From: Streptomyces antibioticus
GTDB lineage: Bacteria > Actinomycetota > Actinomycetes > Streptomycetales > Streptomycetaceae
NCBI RefSeq assembly: GCF_002019855.1
Contig: NZ_CM007717.1
Coordinates: forward strand, 248,001 to 312,000
Direction of reading: 5' to 3'
Length of the DNA stretch: 64,000 nt
In this document: positions 26,445 to 34,934 of the stretch, piece after piece
Numbering within the stretch: position 1 is the first letter of the stretch
Layout of the letters: each line of letters opens with the position of its first letter
Position numbers and translations under genes: made by a program
Notes under the pieces: generated by a model
What the model was told of the DNA's origin: nothing
The model's database searches: none
What the model saw: only the letters and a program-made list of their open reading frames with translations

Positions 26445-27659
26445 TCAGGCCGGTGCGACCTCCCCGGCCTCCGTCGCCGTCTCGGCGCCCGACGAAGTGA
26501 CCACTTCCGAGGCGCCGTTGTCACGGTCCGTGGCCCCGCTGAGGAAGGCGAGGCCCAGGCCGGCCGCGGCGAGGGCCGCGCCGACCAGGGCGGGTGAAGC
26601 CCAGCCCCACCCGGCCGAGATGGCCAGGCCGCCCAGCCAGGCACCGCCCGCGTTGGCCAGGTTGAAGGCGGAGTGGTTCGAAGCCGCCGCCATCGTCGGG
26701 GCGTTCTTCGCCTTGGCCATGAGCAGCATCTGCACCGGCGTGGTGACCATCGCACCCATCGCACCCATGACCGCGAGCGTCACCAGCGCGGGCACCGTGC
26801 TGTGGACCGTGAAGTAGAACGTCACCAGCGACGCGCCGAGCAGGGCCAGCCCGCCGTACAGCGTGGGGCGCAGGGCGCGGTCGGTCAGCGGGCCCGCGAT
26901 CAGCGTGCCCACCGTCATTCCGCCGCCGTAGAGCGCCAGGACCCACGTGGTCGAGGACTCGGCGAGGCCCGTCAGGTGCGTCAGGATCGGCACCAGATAG
27001 CTGTAGACGGCGAAGAAGCCGCCGAATCCCACGACGGCGACGGCCAGGCCGAGGGCGACCTGCCGGTTGCCCATCGCCCGCAGTTCGTGCCGGATGCCCG
27101 CCTGCCGGCCGCGCGGCTGGTGGGGGACGAAGGCGGCGAGCGCGGCCAGGGCGATCAGGCCGATGACGGCGACCGCGCAGTAGGCGTACCGCCAGCCCAG
27201 TTGCTGCCCGAGCGCCGTACCGGCCGGGACGCCGACGATGTTGGCGACGGTGAGTCCGAGGAACATCCGCGACACGGCCGTCCCGGCCCGCTCGGGCGCG
27301 ACCAGCCGGGAGGCGACGACGGCACCCACGCCGAACAGCGCCCCGTGCGGCAGCCCCGCCAGGAAGCGCGCGGCGAACAGCAGGCCGAAGTTGGGGGCCA
27401 GGGCGGAGGCGATGTTGCCGACCACGAACAGGCCGGACAGCAGGAGCAGGAGCCGCTTGTGGGGGATGCGTGCCCCGATGCCGGTCAGTACGGGTGCGCC
27501 GACGACGACGCCGAGCGCGTACGCGGAGACGACGTTGCCGGCGTGCGGCACGGACACGCCGACCCCGTCGGCGATCTGGGGCAGCAGCCCCATCGTGGCG
27601 AACTCGGTCGTACCGATGCCGAACGCGACGAGAGCGAGGGCCAGCAGAGCCAGTGGCAT
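26445..27659 (-). CDS. MFS transporter, AraJ/CmlA-like (DHA1)
   Basis: This is a 404-residue, 12-helix permease starting at ATG 27659 (MPLALLALALVAFGIGTTEFATMGLLPQIA). The FxxGTTEF motif in helix 1 is typical of AraJ, YdhP and chloramphenicol-exporter relatives. Motif A-like PHKRLLLLLSG and LPHGALFGVGAVVASRLV, and ASNHSAFNLANAGGAWLGG in helix 10-11, fit too. Sequence further upstream (to 27824) has no SD. Export of drugs or sugars is inferred only from family. Confidence 0.92.
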   Translation of the reverse strand: MPLALLALALVAFGIGTTEFATMGLLPQIADGVGVSVPHAGNVVSAYALGVVVGAPVLTGIGARIPHKRLLLLLSGLFVVGNIASALAPNFGLLFAARFLAGLPHGALFGVGAVVASRLVAPERAGTAVSRMFLGLTVANIVGVPAGTALGQQLGWRYAYCAVAVIGLIALAALAAFVPHQPRGRQAGIRHELRAMGNRQVALGLAVAVVGFGGFFAVYSYLVPILTHLTGLAESSTTWVLALYGGGMTVGTLIAGPLTDRALRPTLYGGLALLGASLVTFYFTVHSTVPALVTLAVMGAMGAMVTTPVQMLLMAKAKNAPTMAAASNHSAFNLANAGGAWLGGLAISAGWGWASPALVGAALAAAGLGLAFLSGATDRDNGASEVVTSSGAETATEAGEVAPA

Positions 27660-27875
27660 GGAGCGGTAATACCTTTCACGGGCGGCGATCCGGGACGCGG
27701 CGGAGCGGACGGGGACCGTCGTCGCCCGCTCCGGTGGCCAGTCGCGCCGGCCACCATTGCCCGGTGCGCCCCCCAGGACAGGGAAGGCCCACAAGGAGTC
27801 CAGCGGCGGCGGGGGCCCGCGCATTCCAAGATCGGACCACGGGAAATATGGCCTCGGTCACACTCGGCTGCCCGC

Positions 27876-28412
27876 CTACCCCTGGTAGAGCTTCCGGGCG
27901 CGGGGCAGGTCGCACGGCCCTCCCTCTCCCATAGAAAGAAAGAAGTCCGCCTGCCATGCCTGCGCGCTGCCAGCCTGGCGGTTCGTCGTCGTCACCCAGG
28001 GCGCGTAGACGCGGAAAGCGCGTTTCCCTCCGGAACCGGCCGCCGATACGACGCCGTGCGCGCGCAACGCGTCCTTGGGGAACACGAACTGGCCGAAGCC
28101 CTGCCGATCGCGGGTGCTGACGACGAAGAGGTCGACGGGGTCCGTCACGTCGAACGGCTGGATGGGTCCGCCCGGGGACCTTTTCCACACGGTGACGAAC
28201 TGACCGACCTTCGTGGGCGTCGTCTTGCCCGTACGGAAGCGGACGGCGCGGCCGTCGAGGGTGAACGCGTGGGCCGCGTACTCGGCGCTCTCGGCCTCGG
28301 GCACGGGCCGCGAGCAGGTGAAGCCACACGGGTCGTAGACGAGCGCCTTCGCCGCGCGCAGGTCCGCGTGGACGGAGGAGATGTCCGACCAGGACAGGGG
28401 GTTCGTCGTCAT
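27876..28412 (-). CDS. MepB family protein
   Basis: This 178-residue soluble protein matches MepB: FRTGKTTPTKVGQFVTVWKRSPGGPIQPFD (residues 59-88), DLFVVSTRDRQGFGQFVFPKDAL and the C-terminal GKRAFRVYAPWV. Family function is unsettled; the name comes from a Staphylococcus operon for a multidrug pump. ATG 28412 gives the family length. It is divergent from a GNAT gene with a 41-bp gap. Confidence 0.9.
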   Translation of the reverse strand: MTTNPLSWSDISSVHADLRAAKALVYDPCGFTCSRPVPEAESAEYAAHAFTLDGRAVRFRTGKTTPTKVGQFVTVWKRSPGGPIQPFDVTDPVDLFVVSTRDRQGFGQFVFPKDALRAHGVVSAAGSGGKRAFRVYAPWVTTTNRQAGSAQAWQADFFLSMGEGGPCDLPRARKLYQG

Positions 28413-28440
28413 GCGGTCACCCTGTCACGCCCGCCATGCG

Positions 28441-28446
28441 TAATAC
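28441..28446 (+). promoter_or_regulatory. probable -10 box of the GNAT gene
   Basis: TAATAC is a near-consensus -10 element. Transcription would begin about 7 nt downstream, at or next to GTG 28454, giving a leaderless mRNA. I see no clear -35 box. Confidence 0.4.
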
Positions 28447-28453
28447 TCTCCTG

Positions 28454-28945
28454 GTGAAGCTGATCATTACCCCCGCTGCCGCCGACGGGTCCGTCACGAT
28501 CCGGCGGGCCGTGGCGCGGGACGCCAAGCGGCTCACGCGGCTCGTGCGGGGTTCGCGCGCCTACGAAGGGCCGTACGCGCCGATGGTCGAGGGCTACCGG
28601 GTCGGCTCCGCGTACATCGAGGCCCACCGGGTCTTCGTGGCCGTGAGCCTCGACGAACGCGGTCAGGAACAGGTCCTCGGGTTCTACTCGCTCGTGCTGG
28701 CGCCGCCCGAGCTGGATCTGCTGTTCGTCGCCGACCGGGCGCAGGGGCTCGGCATCGGGCGGCTGCTCGTCGCGCACATGACGTCCGAGGCCCGGGCCGC
28801 CGGGCTCGACCGGGTCCGGGTCGTGTCGCATCCGCCCGCCGAGGGGTTCTACCTCGGCGTGGGCGCGGTGCGCACCGGGACCGTGGCCGCGAATCCGCCC
28901 GCGGTGGCGTGGGACCGTCCCGAGCTGGAGTTCCCGATCCCGTAG
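28454..28945 (+). CDS. GNAT family N-acetyltransferase
   Basis: This is a 163-residue acetyl-CoA-dependent acyltransferase. The acetyl-CoA P-loop is in DRAQGLGIGRLLVAHM (motif Q/RxxGxG/A), preceded by LLFVADR and followed by GFYLGVGAVRTGTV. GTG 28454 is favoured because a -10-like TAATAC would otherwise lie inside the gene. ATG 28436 (six residues longer) is the alternative, but it lacks an SD. Substrate unknown. Confidence 0.85.
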   Translation: MKLIITPAAADGSVTIRRAVARDAKRLTRLVRGSRAYEGPYAPMVEGYRVGSAYIEAHRVFVAVSLDERGQEQVLGFYSLVLAPPELDLLFVADRAQGLGIGRLLVAHMTSEARAAGLDRVRVVSHPPAEGFYLGVGAVRTGTVAANPPAVAWDRPELEFPIP

Positions 28946-29162
28946 GAGCGCGCGGGGCGCGAGATGGGTCACAGCGGCGGGCGTCCAGGCGGCCTTCCGG
29001 ACGTACGGACGTCCCTGACCACGCCCCATTTACGTGCAGCATGCAATGAAATGCCTACGACCCGTAAGGGGGACATGCCCGCCTATGGTCGCTCCTTGGC
29101 CTGCCGCCGGCGCCGTCGAGCAGACCCGTCCCTGCCCCCGACGAAAGTAGGCGAGCGAAGTC

Positions 29163-30548
29163 TTGGCGAGTGCCACAGTCACCCCTCCCCCTACGATCCA
29201 CCCGGTCCCGGTCCACCCGACCGCTCCGGAGAACGCCGACGTCACCGTCACCGACCCCGCGCTCGTGAAGCGTGCCGTGAAGGCCGCCGCGCTGGGCAAC
29301 GCGATGGAATGGTTCGACTTCGGCGTCTACAGCTACATCGCGGTCACCCTGGGCAAGGTCTTCTTCCCGTCCGGGAACCCGACCGCCCAGCTCCTCTCCA
29401 CCTTCGGCGCCTTCGCCGCCGCCTTCCTGGTCCGCCCCCTCGGCGGGATGGTCTTCGGTCCGCTCGGCGACCGTGTCGGCCGTCAGAAGGTGCTGGCGCT
29501 CACGATGATCATGATGGCCGCGGGCACGTTCGCCATCGGCCTCATCCCCTCCTACGCCTCGATCGGCGTCGGCGCCCCGCTGCTCCTGCTGGCCGCCCGG
29601 CTGGTGCAGGGCTTCTCCACCGGCGGCGAGTACGCGGGCGCGTCCACCTTCATCGCCGAGTACGCGCCCGACAAGCGCCGCGGCTTCCTGGGCAGTTGGC
29701 TGGAGTTCGGCACCCTCGCCGGGTACATCGGCGGTGCCGGCCTGGTCACGCTGATGACCGCGCTGCTGTCCACCGAGGACCTGCTGAGCTGGGGCTGGCG
29801 GATCCCGTTCCTGATCGCGGGTCCGATGGGCCTCATCGGGCTCTATCTGCGGATGCGGCTGGAGGAGACCCCGGCGTTCGCGGCGGAGCTCGAGAAGGCC
29901 GAGTCGAACCGCCCGAAGACCCCGCTGCGCGAGATGATCACGGGCCAGTGGCGTGCGCTGCTGCTCTGCGTCGGCCTCGTGCTGGTCTTCAACGTCACCG
30001 ACTACATGCTGCTGTCGTACATGCCGAGCTATCTGACCAGTGAGCTGAAGTACGACGCGACGCACGGCCTGCTCGTCGTGCTCGGCGTGATGGTGCTGAT
30101 GATGGCCGTCCAGCCCTTCGCGGGCGCGCTGACCGACCGTGTGGGCCGCCGGCCGGTGATCGCGGCGGGCTGTGCGGGCTTCCTGGTGCTGTCCGTTCCC
30201 GCGCTGCTGCTGATCCGTCAGGGCAGCCTGGTCGCGGTGGCGCTCGGCATGGGCGCGCTGGGGCTGCTGCTGGTCTGCTTCACGGCGGCGATGCCGGCCG
30301 CGCTGCCGGCGCTGTTCCCGACGAAGGTCCGCTACGGGTCGCTGTCGATCGGCTTCAACGTCTCCGTGTCGGTCTTCGGAGGCACCACGCCGCTGGTCGT
30401 GACCGCCCTCATCGGGGCGACCGGCAACATGATGATGCCCGCGTACTACATGATGGCCGCGGCCGTCGTCGGTGGTGTGGCGGTGTGGTTCATGGCGGAG
30501 TCGGCGGGACGTCCGCTGCCCGGCTCGGCACCCGCCGTGGAGGGCTGA
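29163..30548 (+). CDS. MHS-family MFS symporter, ProP-like (proline/betaine or dicarboxylate:H+)
   Basis: This 461-residue transporter starts at TTG 29163 (no better start is in frame upstream of helix 1). Signature regions are LGNAMEWFDFGVYSYIAVTLGKVFF (helix 1, residues 40-64), FGPLGDRVGRQKVL (motif A), GFSTGGEYAGASTFIAEYAPDKRRG and ALTDRVGRRPV after helix 8. This is the pattern of metabolite:H+ symporters such as ProP and KgtP. The long polar N-terminus (residues 1-35) is usual. The substrate is unknown; compatible solute uptake is most likely. Confidence 0.93.
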   Translation: MASATVTPPPTIHPVPVHPTAPENADVTVTDPALVKRAVKAAALGNAMEWFDFGVYSYIAVTLGKVFFPSGNPTAQLLSTFGAFAAAFLVRPLGGMVFGPLGDRVGRQKVLALTMIMMAAGTFAIGLIPSYASIGVGAPLLLLAARLVQGFSTGGEYAGASTFIAEYAPDKRRGFLGSWLEFGTLAGYIGGAGLVTLMTALLSTEDLLSWGWRIPFLIAGPMGLIGLYLRMRLEETPAFAAELEKAESNRPKTPLREMITGQWRALLLCVGLVLVFNVTDYMLLSYMPSYLTSELKYDATHGLLVVLGVMVLMMAVQPFAGALTDRVGRRPVIAAGCAGFLVLSVPALLLIRQGSLVAVALGMGALGLLLVCFTAAMPAALPALFPTKVRYGSLSIGFNVSVSVFGGTTPLVVTALIGATGNMMMPAYYMMAAAVVGGVAVWFMAESAGRPLPGSAPAVEG

Positions 30549-30644
30549 GGCCCCCGGGGCCCGAGCGGGGCTGGGCCGGCTCATCGAGCACACCCCGCAC
30601 GCCTGGCACGCGGCTCCGCACGCCCGACGCCCGGTCCGGCTCAC

Positions 30645-30776
30645 CTGCAACCGGGCTCCACACGCCTGGCATCCGGCTTCACGCGGAAGCGCACCCGGCC
30701 TCGCGCCGTAACGCAACCGGCGTCACGCCGTAGCGCACCCGGCCTCGCACGGTAGCGCACCCGGCTCCGCCCGATG
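30645..30776. repeat. degenerate 22-bp tandem array
   Basis: Six consecutive 22-base units share a core GCRMACCCGGCYTC: 30645-30666, 30667-30688, 30689-30710, 30711-30732, 30733-30754 and 30755-30776. Units at 30689 and 30733 differ at only two positions; those upstream are more decayed. The array fills most of the 302-bp gap between the convergent MHS transporter and the alanine-rich protein gene, where otherwise I see only generic GC-rich sequence. Confidence 0.75.
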
Positions 30777-30850
30777 ACCCGGTGACTCCCCCGGCTCCGC
30801 GCGGTGGTCCGCCGTGATCGGCTCCGCCGGCCCACCGCGCGTGCGGAGCG

Positions 30851-31291
30851 TCAGATCCGGCCGCCGGTGAGCCGGGTGATGGGGCCGTGGGCGTGCCGGC
30901 CGGAGCGACGGCCCGCCGCGTACGACGCAGCGGTCAGTACGGTCACGCCCGCGCCGACCCCGGCGGCGACCAGCTTGCGCTGGGCGATCGCCGTCCAGGC
31001 CGTCTTCGCGGTGTCGGCGACCTGACCGGTCGTCGCGGCGAGCGTCTGGCGGCCCGCCTCGACGCCGCGGGCCACGCCGTTCGCGGCGCCCTCAGCCTTG
31101 TCGGCGGCGCGATCGGCCCCGGACTTCGCGGCCGACGCGGCGTCGGACGCCTTGTCCGCCGTCCTGTCCGCGGCGCTGTTCGCGGCCCGTACGGCGGGGG
31201 CCGTCGCCCTCTCCACCGCGCGTTCGGCCTCGGATGCGGTCGCGCGCCGGGCGGCGCGCGCTTCGTTGGATTCGGTGCTCGGATCAGTCAT
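30851..31291 (-). CDS. alanine-rich, coiled-coil-like hypothetical protein with membrane-associated C-terminus
   Basis: This is a 146-residue protein. Residues 5-95 are heptad-like and rich in Ala, Arg, Glu and Lys (EARAARRATASEAERAVERA, SAADRTADKASDAASAAKSG), similar to apolipoprotein or LEA-like helices. Residues 112-130 (LVAAGVGAGVTVLTAASYAAG) form a likely membrane helix, followed by RRSGRHAHGP. ATG 31291 is used; the frame upstream of it runs into the LysR terminator region. It could be a stress or envelope protein. Confidence 0.75.
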   Translation of the reverse strand: MTDPSTESNEARAARRATASEAERAVERATAPAVRAANSAADRTADKASDAASAAKSGADRAADKAEGAANGVARGVEAGRQTLAATTGQVADTAKTAWTAIAQRKLVAAGVGAGVTVLTAASYAAGRRSGRHAHGPITRLTGGRI

Positions 31292-31355
31292 GGACTCCGC
31301 GTTGCCCCTCACCCGGGGTGCAAACACGTTCGGCCGTACGACATGCCCAGCCTTT

Positions 31356-31381
31356 CGGGAGCACGACCTGTGCGGCTCCCG
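31356..31381 (-). terminator. terminator hairpin after the LysR pseudogene
   Basis: CGGGAGC (31356-31362) pairs with GCTCCCG (31375-31381), with a 12-nt loop. It begins about 10 nt beyond the LysR stop when read on the minus strand. Confidence 0.55.
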
Positions 31382-31391
31382 GCCGGCGGCC

Positions 31392-32300
31392 TCACCGTGA
31401 CAGCCCCAACCGCCCCGGCAGACGGGCCGCGAGATGGTCGGCCAACGCCGTGACCCGGCGCGGCACATGCCCGTCGCTCGCCAGCAGGGCGTAGATGTCG
31501 GCGGCCGGAGTCGGCACCTCGGGCAGGACGCGCACGAGGTCACCCCGTTCGAGGTACGGCCGCACCTGCCACTCGGAGCGCATGATCACACCGCGCCCCT
31601 CCAGCGCCCAACCGGTCACGACGTCACCGTCGTTGCTCGCCAAGGAGCCGCGCACCCGCACCTGGACGGGATCACCGGCGTCCCCGAACCGCCAGAGGGC
31701 GAAGTCCCCTTCGTTCTCGCGCAGCACGATGCAGTCGTGCTCGGCAAGTTCCTCGACTCGCTTGGGAACGCCGTGTCGTTCGAGGTACGACGGGGCCGCG
31801 CACGGCACCCGGCGGTTCTCCGCGAGGCGGCGCATCCGCAGCGAGGAATCCGGCGGTGCGCCCACATGGACGGCGACGTCGAACTCCCGCCGGTGCGGCC
31901 GCAACGGCAGCGCCGAGGTGTTCAGCACGACCTGGAGCGCGGGGTGGGGCGCCGCGAACTCCGCCAGCAGCGGGGCGACATGCGCGCGGCCGAGGCCGAG
32001 GGTCGCCTGGACGACCAGCGAGCCGCGCAGGTCCCCCGAGCCGTCGGTCACCACGTCCTCCAGTTCGCGGAGCCGGTCGAGGATGGCGTCGATCCCGCTC
32101 GCGTAGAGGGCGCCCTCCGAGGTGAGCACGAGGCGCCGGGTGCCGCGTTGGACGAGGCGGACGTCGAGGCGTTACTCCAGTGCGCTGAGCCGCTTGCTGA
32201 TCGCGGGGAGGGAGCAGCCGAGCCGGCGTGCGGCAGCGGTGAGGGTCTCACTGGCCGCGACGGCCTGGAAGAACTGCAAGTCGTCGATGGACGTCTTCAT
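31392..32300 (-). pseudogene. LysR family regulator interrupted by one in-frame TAA
   Basis: ATG 32300 begins the normal LysR helix-turn-helix (DLQFFQAVAASETLTAAARRLGCSLPAISKRLSALE). The 43rd codon is TAA (32172-32174), after which the same frame continues without shift: RLDVRLVQRGTRRL, then the effector domain (DLRGSLVVQATLGLGRAHVAPL, ending AARLPGRLGLSR). Reading through the stop gives 302 residues, the usual LysR length. GTG 32129 could reinitiate but would yield a protein without DNA-binding domain. A single base change from GAA, CAA or AAA explains it. It faces the tartrate-dehydrogenase-like gene, its likely target. A sequencing error cannot be excluded. Confidence 0.88.
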
Positions 32301-32322
32301 CAGGCCCTCGATCCGCCAGGGG

Positions 32323-32339
32323 CTTTCCGTGAGGGAAAG
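32323..32339. promoter_or_regulatory. LysR-type binding box
   Basis: CTTTCC-GTGAG-GGAAAG is a perfect 6-bp dyad that contains the T-N11-A core typical of LysR-family sites (T 32325, A 32337). It lies 23 bp upstream of the LysR start and 112 bp upstream of the dehydrogenase start, within the divergent promoter region. Confidence 0.55.
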
Positions 32340-32399
32340 GGTAACTTGCCTGATCAGCCGTTGTGACGGGCCCCCGTGCCGCCCAGAGTGGGAGGCCGC

Positions 32400-32422
32400 G
32401 CACGCCGGCCGGACCGGCGTGC
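32400..32422 (+). other. hairpin in the leader of the tartrate-dehydrogenase-like gene
   Basis: GCACGCCGG (32400-32408) pairs with CCGGCGTGC (32414-32422), a 9-bp stem with a 5-nt loop, ending 28 nt before GTG 32451. It has no U-tract; a role in mRNA stability or attenuation is possible. Confidence 0.45.
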
Positions 32423-32450
32423 TCCGCCCGTCGAGCGAGGAGCACCAGCC

Positions 32451-33560
32451 GTGGCACAGCGTTACCGCGTCGCCGCCATTCCCGGGGACGGTATCGGCAA
32501 GGAGGTGGTGCCCGAGGGGCTGCGCTGTCTGCGCGCCGCCGCCGACACCTACGGATTCGCCCTCGACGTCGAGGAGTTCGGCTTCGCGAGCGCCGACTAC
32601 TGGGTGCGGCACGGCCGGATGATGCCGGAGGACTGGCGCGACGTCCTGGGCGGCTTCGACGCGATCTTCTTCGGTGCGGTGGGGTGGCCCGAGGCCGTGC
32701 CGGACCATGTGTCGCTGTGGGGAAGCCTGCTCCGGATGCGCCGCGACTTCGACCAGTACGTCAATCTGCGGCCGGTCCGACTGCTGCGCGGGGTCCGCAG
32801 TCCCCTGCGTGACCATCGTCCGGGCGACATCGACTTCTATGTGGTGCGGGAGAACACCGAGGGCGAGTACTCCAGCATCGGCGGACGCATCTTCGAGGGC
32901 ACCGAGCGCGAGACGGTGCTCCAGGAGACCGTGATGACCCGCGTCGGCGTCGACCGGGTGCTGCGGTACGCCTTCGAACTCGCCGACGCCCGGCCCCGTC
33001 GCCGGCTGACCTGGGCGACCAAGAGCAACGGCATCTCGATATCCATGCCCTACTGGGACGAGCGGGCGGGCGAGATGGCGCTGCGGTATCCGCGGGTGCG
33101 GGCCGACAAGGACCACATCGACATCCTGGCCGCCAAGTTCGTGCTCCGGCCCGAGCAGTACGACGTCGTGGTGGCGAGCAATCTCTTCGGCGACATCCTC
33201 TCCGATCTGGGCCCGGCCTGCACGGGCACGATCGGGGTGGCCCCGAGCGCGAACATCAACCCCGATCGGCGGTACCCGAGCCTCTTCGAGCCCGTGCACG
33301 GTTCGGCGCCGGACATCGCGGGGCTGGGCGTCGCCGATCCGGTCGGGCAGATCTGGAGCGGGGCGATGATGCTGGAGCATCTGGGCGAGAGCGCCGCTGC
33401 GGCCGCCGTGGTGGCCGCGATCGAGTCGGTCCTGGAGGAGCATCCGGAGGTCCGCACACCCGATCTCGGCGGCGACGCCACGACGGTGGCTCTCGGGTCC
33501 GCCATCGCGCGGCGGATCACCGCCGGGGCCCCTGCCGGTGCGGGCCGGGTCGCCCCGTGA
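32451..33560 (+). CDS. tartrate dehydrogenase/decarboxylase-like enzyme (isopropylmalate/isocitrate dehydrogenase family)
   Basis: This is a 369-residue NAD- and metal-dependent beta-decarboxylating dehydrogenase. IPGDGIGKEVVPEG opens the fold. LWGSLLRMRRDFDQYVNLRPVRLL contains the substrate arginines, YVVRENTEGEYSSIGGR is the phosphorylation-loop equivalent, the active-site Lys is in TWATKSN, and the metal Asp pair is in SNLFGDILSDLGP. The FDQYVNLRPVRLLRGV variant fits the TtuC subgroup (tartrate, D-malate). GTG 32451 follows GAGGAG. It is followed with 4-bp overlap by a hydroxyacid dehydrogenase and faces a broken LysR gene. Confidence 0.88.
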   Translation: MAQRYRVAAIPGDGIGKEVVPEGLRCLRAAADTYGFALDVEEFGFASADYWVRHGRMMPEDWRDVLGGFDAIFFGAVGWPEAVPDHVSLWGSLLRMRRDFDQYVNLRPVRLLRGVRSPLRDHRPGDIDFYVVRENTEGEYSSIGGRIFEGTERETVLQETVMTRVGVDRVLRYAFELADARPRRRLTWATKSNGISISMPYWDERAGEMALRYPRVRADKDHIDILAAKFVLRPEQYDVVVASNLFGDILSDLGPACTGTIGVAPSANINPDRRYPSLFEPVHGSAPDIAGLGVADPVGQIWSGAMMLEHLGESAAAAAVVAAIESVLEEHPEVRTPDLGGDATTVALGSAIARRITAGAPAGAGRVAP

Positions 33561-34534
33561 GCCACCCGCGTGACGACGAGGGGAAGAGCGTGCCGCGCGT
33601 CCTCGTCACCGCCGACTATCTGCGCCCCGGCGACGAGACGGACCTGTATCTGCGGGCGGCCGGATGCGAGACCCGCCATGCGCCGATGACCGGGCGGCGC
33701 GACCCGGAGGATCTCGTGTCGGCGCTCGCAGGCGTCGACGCGGCGCTCGTCGCGAACGAGCCGCTCACCGCCGATGTCCTCGCCCGCGCCGGGCGGTTGA
33801 AGGTCGTGGTGCGCACCGGTGTCGGCTACGACTCCATCGACGTCGGTGCCGCGGCCCGGCTCGGGATCAGGGTGAGCAACCTGCCCGGGATCAACGCGAA
33901 CGCCGTGGCCGAGTACACGCTCGGCCTGCTGCTCGCGTCCGCGCGCCGGCTGGTCGAGAGCGCCACGGGCGTGGCCGCGGGGGCCTGGCCGCGCGAGGAC
34001 GGGCACGAACTGCGGGGCGCCACACTGGGTTTGGTCGGCTACGGCGCCACCGCCCGCGCGGTCGTCCCGCTCGCCCGTGCCTTCGGTATGGAGGTGGTGT
34101 GCGCCACCGGGGTGCCCGAGGAGCTGCGGGACGACTCCTCGGTCCGTTTCGTGGCCCTCCCCGAGCTGCTCGCGCGGTCGGACTACGTCTCGATCCACTG
34201 TGCCCTGACCGACAGGACACGCGGGCTGTTCGATGCCGGGGCCTTCGCGCGGATGAAGAGGACGGCCCTGCTGATCAACACCGCGCGCGGGGCGATCGTA
34301 GACGAGCAGGCGCTCGCGGACGCCGTGCGGTCGGGCGCGATCGCGGGGGCGGCGCTCGACGTCGTGACGCGTGAGCCCCTGCCCCCGGAGAGTCCGCTGC
34401 GCGGCGTCCGGGGCATCACCGTCTACTCGCATCTCGCGGGTCAGACGGCGCAGGCACGGCGGGCGTCGGGGCTCGCGGGTGCGGAGGAGCTGGTGGCCTC
34501 GTTGCGGGGGCGGCCGAGGTTCGCCGTCAACTGA
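33557..34534 (+). CDS. D-isomer-specific 2-hydroxyacid dehydrogenase
   Basis: This is a 325-residue NAD-dependent enzyme. The Rossmann motif LGLVGYGATARAVVPLARAFG (residues 156-176) has GxGxxA/G spacing, the catalytic Arg is in INTARGAIVDEQAL, Glu in DVVTREPLPPES and His in YSHLAGQT, so the active site is complete. The start GTG 33557 overlaps the upstream stop; GTG 33590 with GAGGGG is a good alternative giving 314 residues. With the tartrate-dehydrogenase-like gene it should process a hydroxy- or keto-acid. A terminator follows at 34545. Confidence 0.88.
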   Translation: MSHPRDDEGKSVPRVLVTADYLRPGDETDLYLRAAGCETRHAPMTGRRDPEDLVSALAGVDAALVANEPLTADVLARAGRLKVVVRTGVGYDSIDVGAAARLGIRVSNLPGINANAVAEYTLGLLLASARRLVESATGVAAGAWPREDGHELRGATLGLVGYGATARAVVPLARAFGMEVVCATGVPEELRDDSSVRFVALPELLARSDYVSIHCALTDRTRGLFDAGAFARMKRTALLINTARGAIVDEQALADAVRSGAIAGAALDVVTREPLPPESPLRGVRGITVYSHLAGQTAQARRASGLAGAEELVASLRGRPRFAVN

Positions 34535-34544
34535 CAGGCCGAAG

Positions 34545-34571
34545 CCCGGCCTTGGGCGTGCCGAGGCCGGG
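34545..34571. terminator. bidirectional terminator between convergent operons
   Basis: CCCGGCCTTGG (34545-34555) pairs with CCGAGGCCGGG (34561-34571), an 11-bp stem with one G-U pair and a 5-nt loop. It lies between the hydroxyacid dehydrogenase and the DUF4387 gene. Confidence 0.7.
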
Positions 34572-34586
34572 ACGGACCACGAACGG

Positions 34587-34934
34587 TCAGACGGACAGGT
34601 GCCGTTGGGGCACCGGCAGGGTGGCCAGGGGGACGTGGTGCTGCCCGGCGTGGATGTCACGGTCGCGGAGGCTCGCCTGGGCGACGGGGCGCGGGAAGGA
34701 GATCTTCACGACGTTCAGCGCGGGGATGCGGAAGATCCGGACCTGCGCGGGGTCGACCTTGTAGAGGCCGGCGATCACCCGCTCGTTGAGGTAGGTGTCG
34801 TCGGCGGCGATGGTGTATCCGGTGCCGTCCTTCATGAAGGTCTCCAGGGTGACCCAGAAGGGGCCGGCGTTCTTGGAGCGGATCTCGACCGCGAAGTCGC
34901 CGAGCAGGGGCGGGGTGGCGGTGGGTTCAGGCAT
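34587..34934 (-). CDS. DUF4387 family protein
   Basis: This is a 115-residue protein. EIRSKNAGPFWVTLETFMKDG, YLNERVIAGLYKVDPAQVRIFRIPALNVVKISFPRP is the whole domain, and the ending is an unrelated short tail. In many genomes DUF4387 is adjacent or fused to AtuA-like (DUF1446) proteins, which suggests two parts of one enzyme. Here the genes overlap by 8 bp, in the same order. The reaction is not established. Confidence 0.92.
   Translation of the reverse strand: MPEPTATPPLLGDFAVEIRSKNAGPFWVTLETFMKDGTGYTIAADDTYLNERVIAGLYKVDPAQVRIFRIPALNVVKISFPRPVAQASLRDRDIHAGQHHVPLATLPVPQRHLSV

Noticed and set aside
30645..30776. Possible CRISPR array
   Set aside because: Units are directly adjacent with no spacers, are degenerate, and no cas gene is nearby.
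31392..32129. A separate truncated LysR effector-domain gene starting at GTG 32129
   Set aside because: The frame is continuous with the helix-turn-helix upstream apart from one stop codon, so a single interrupted gene explains it better.
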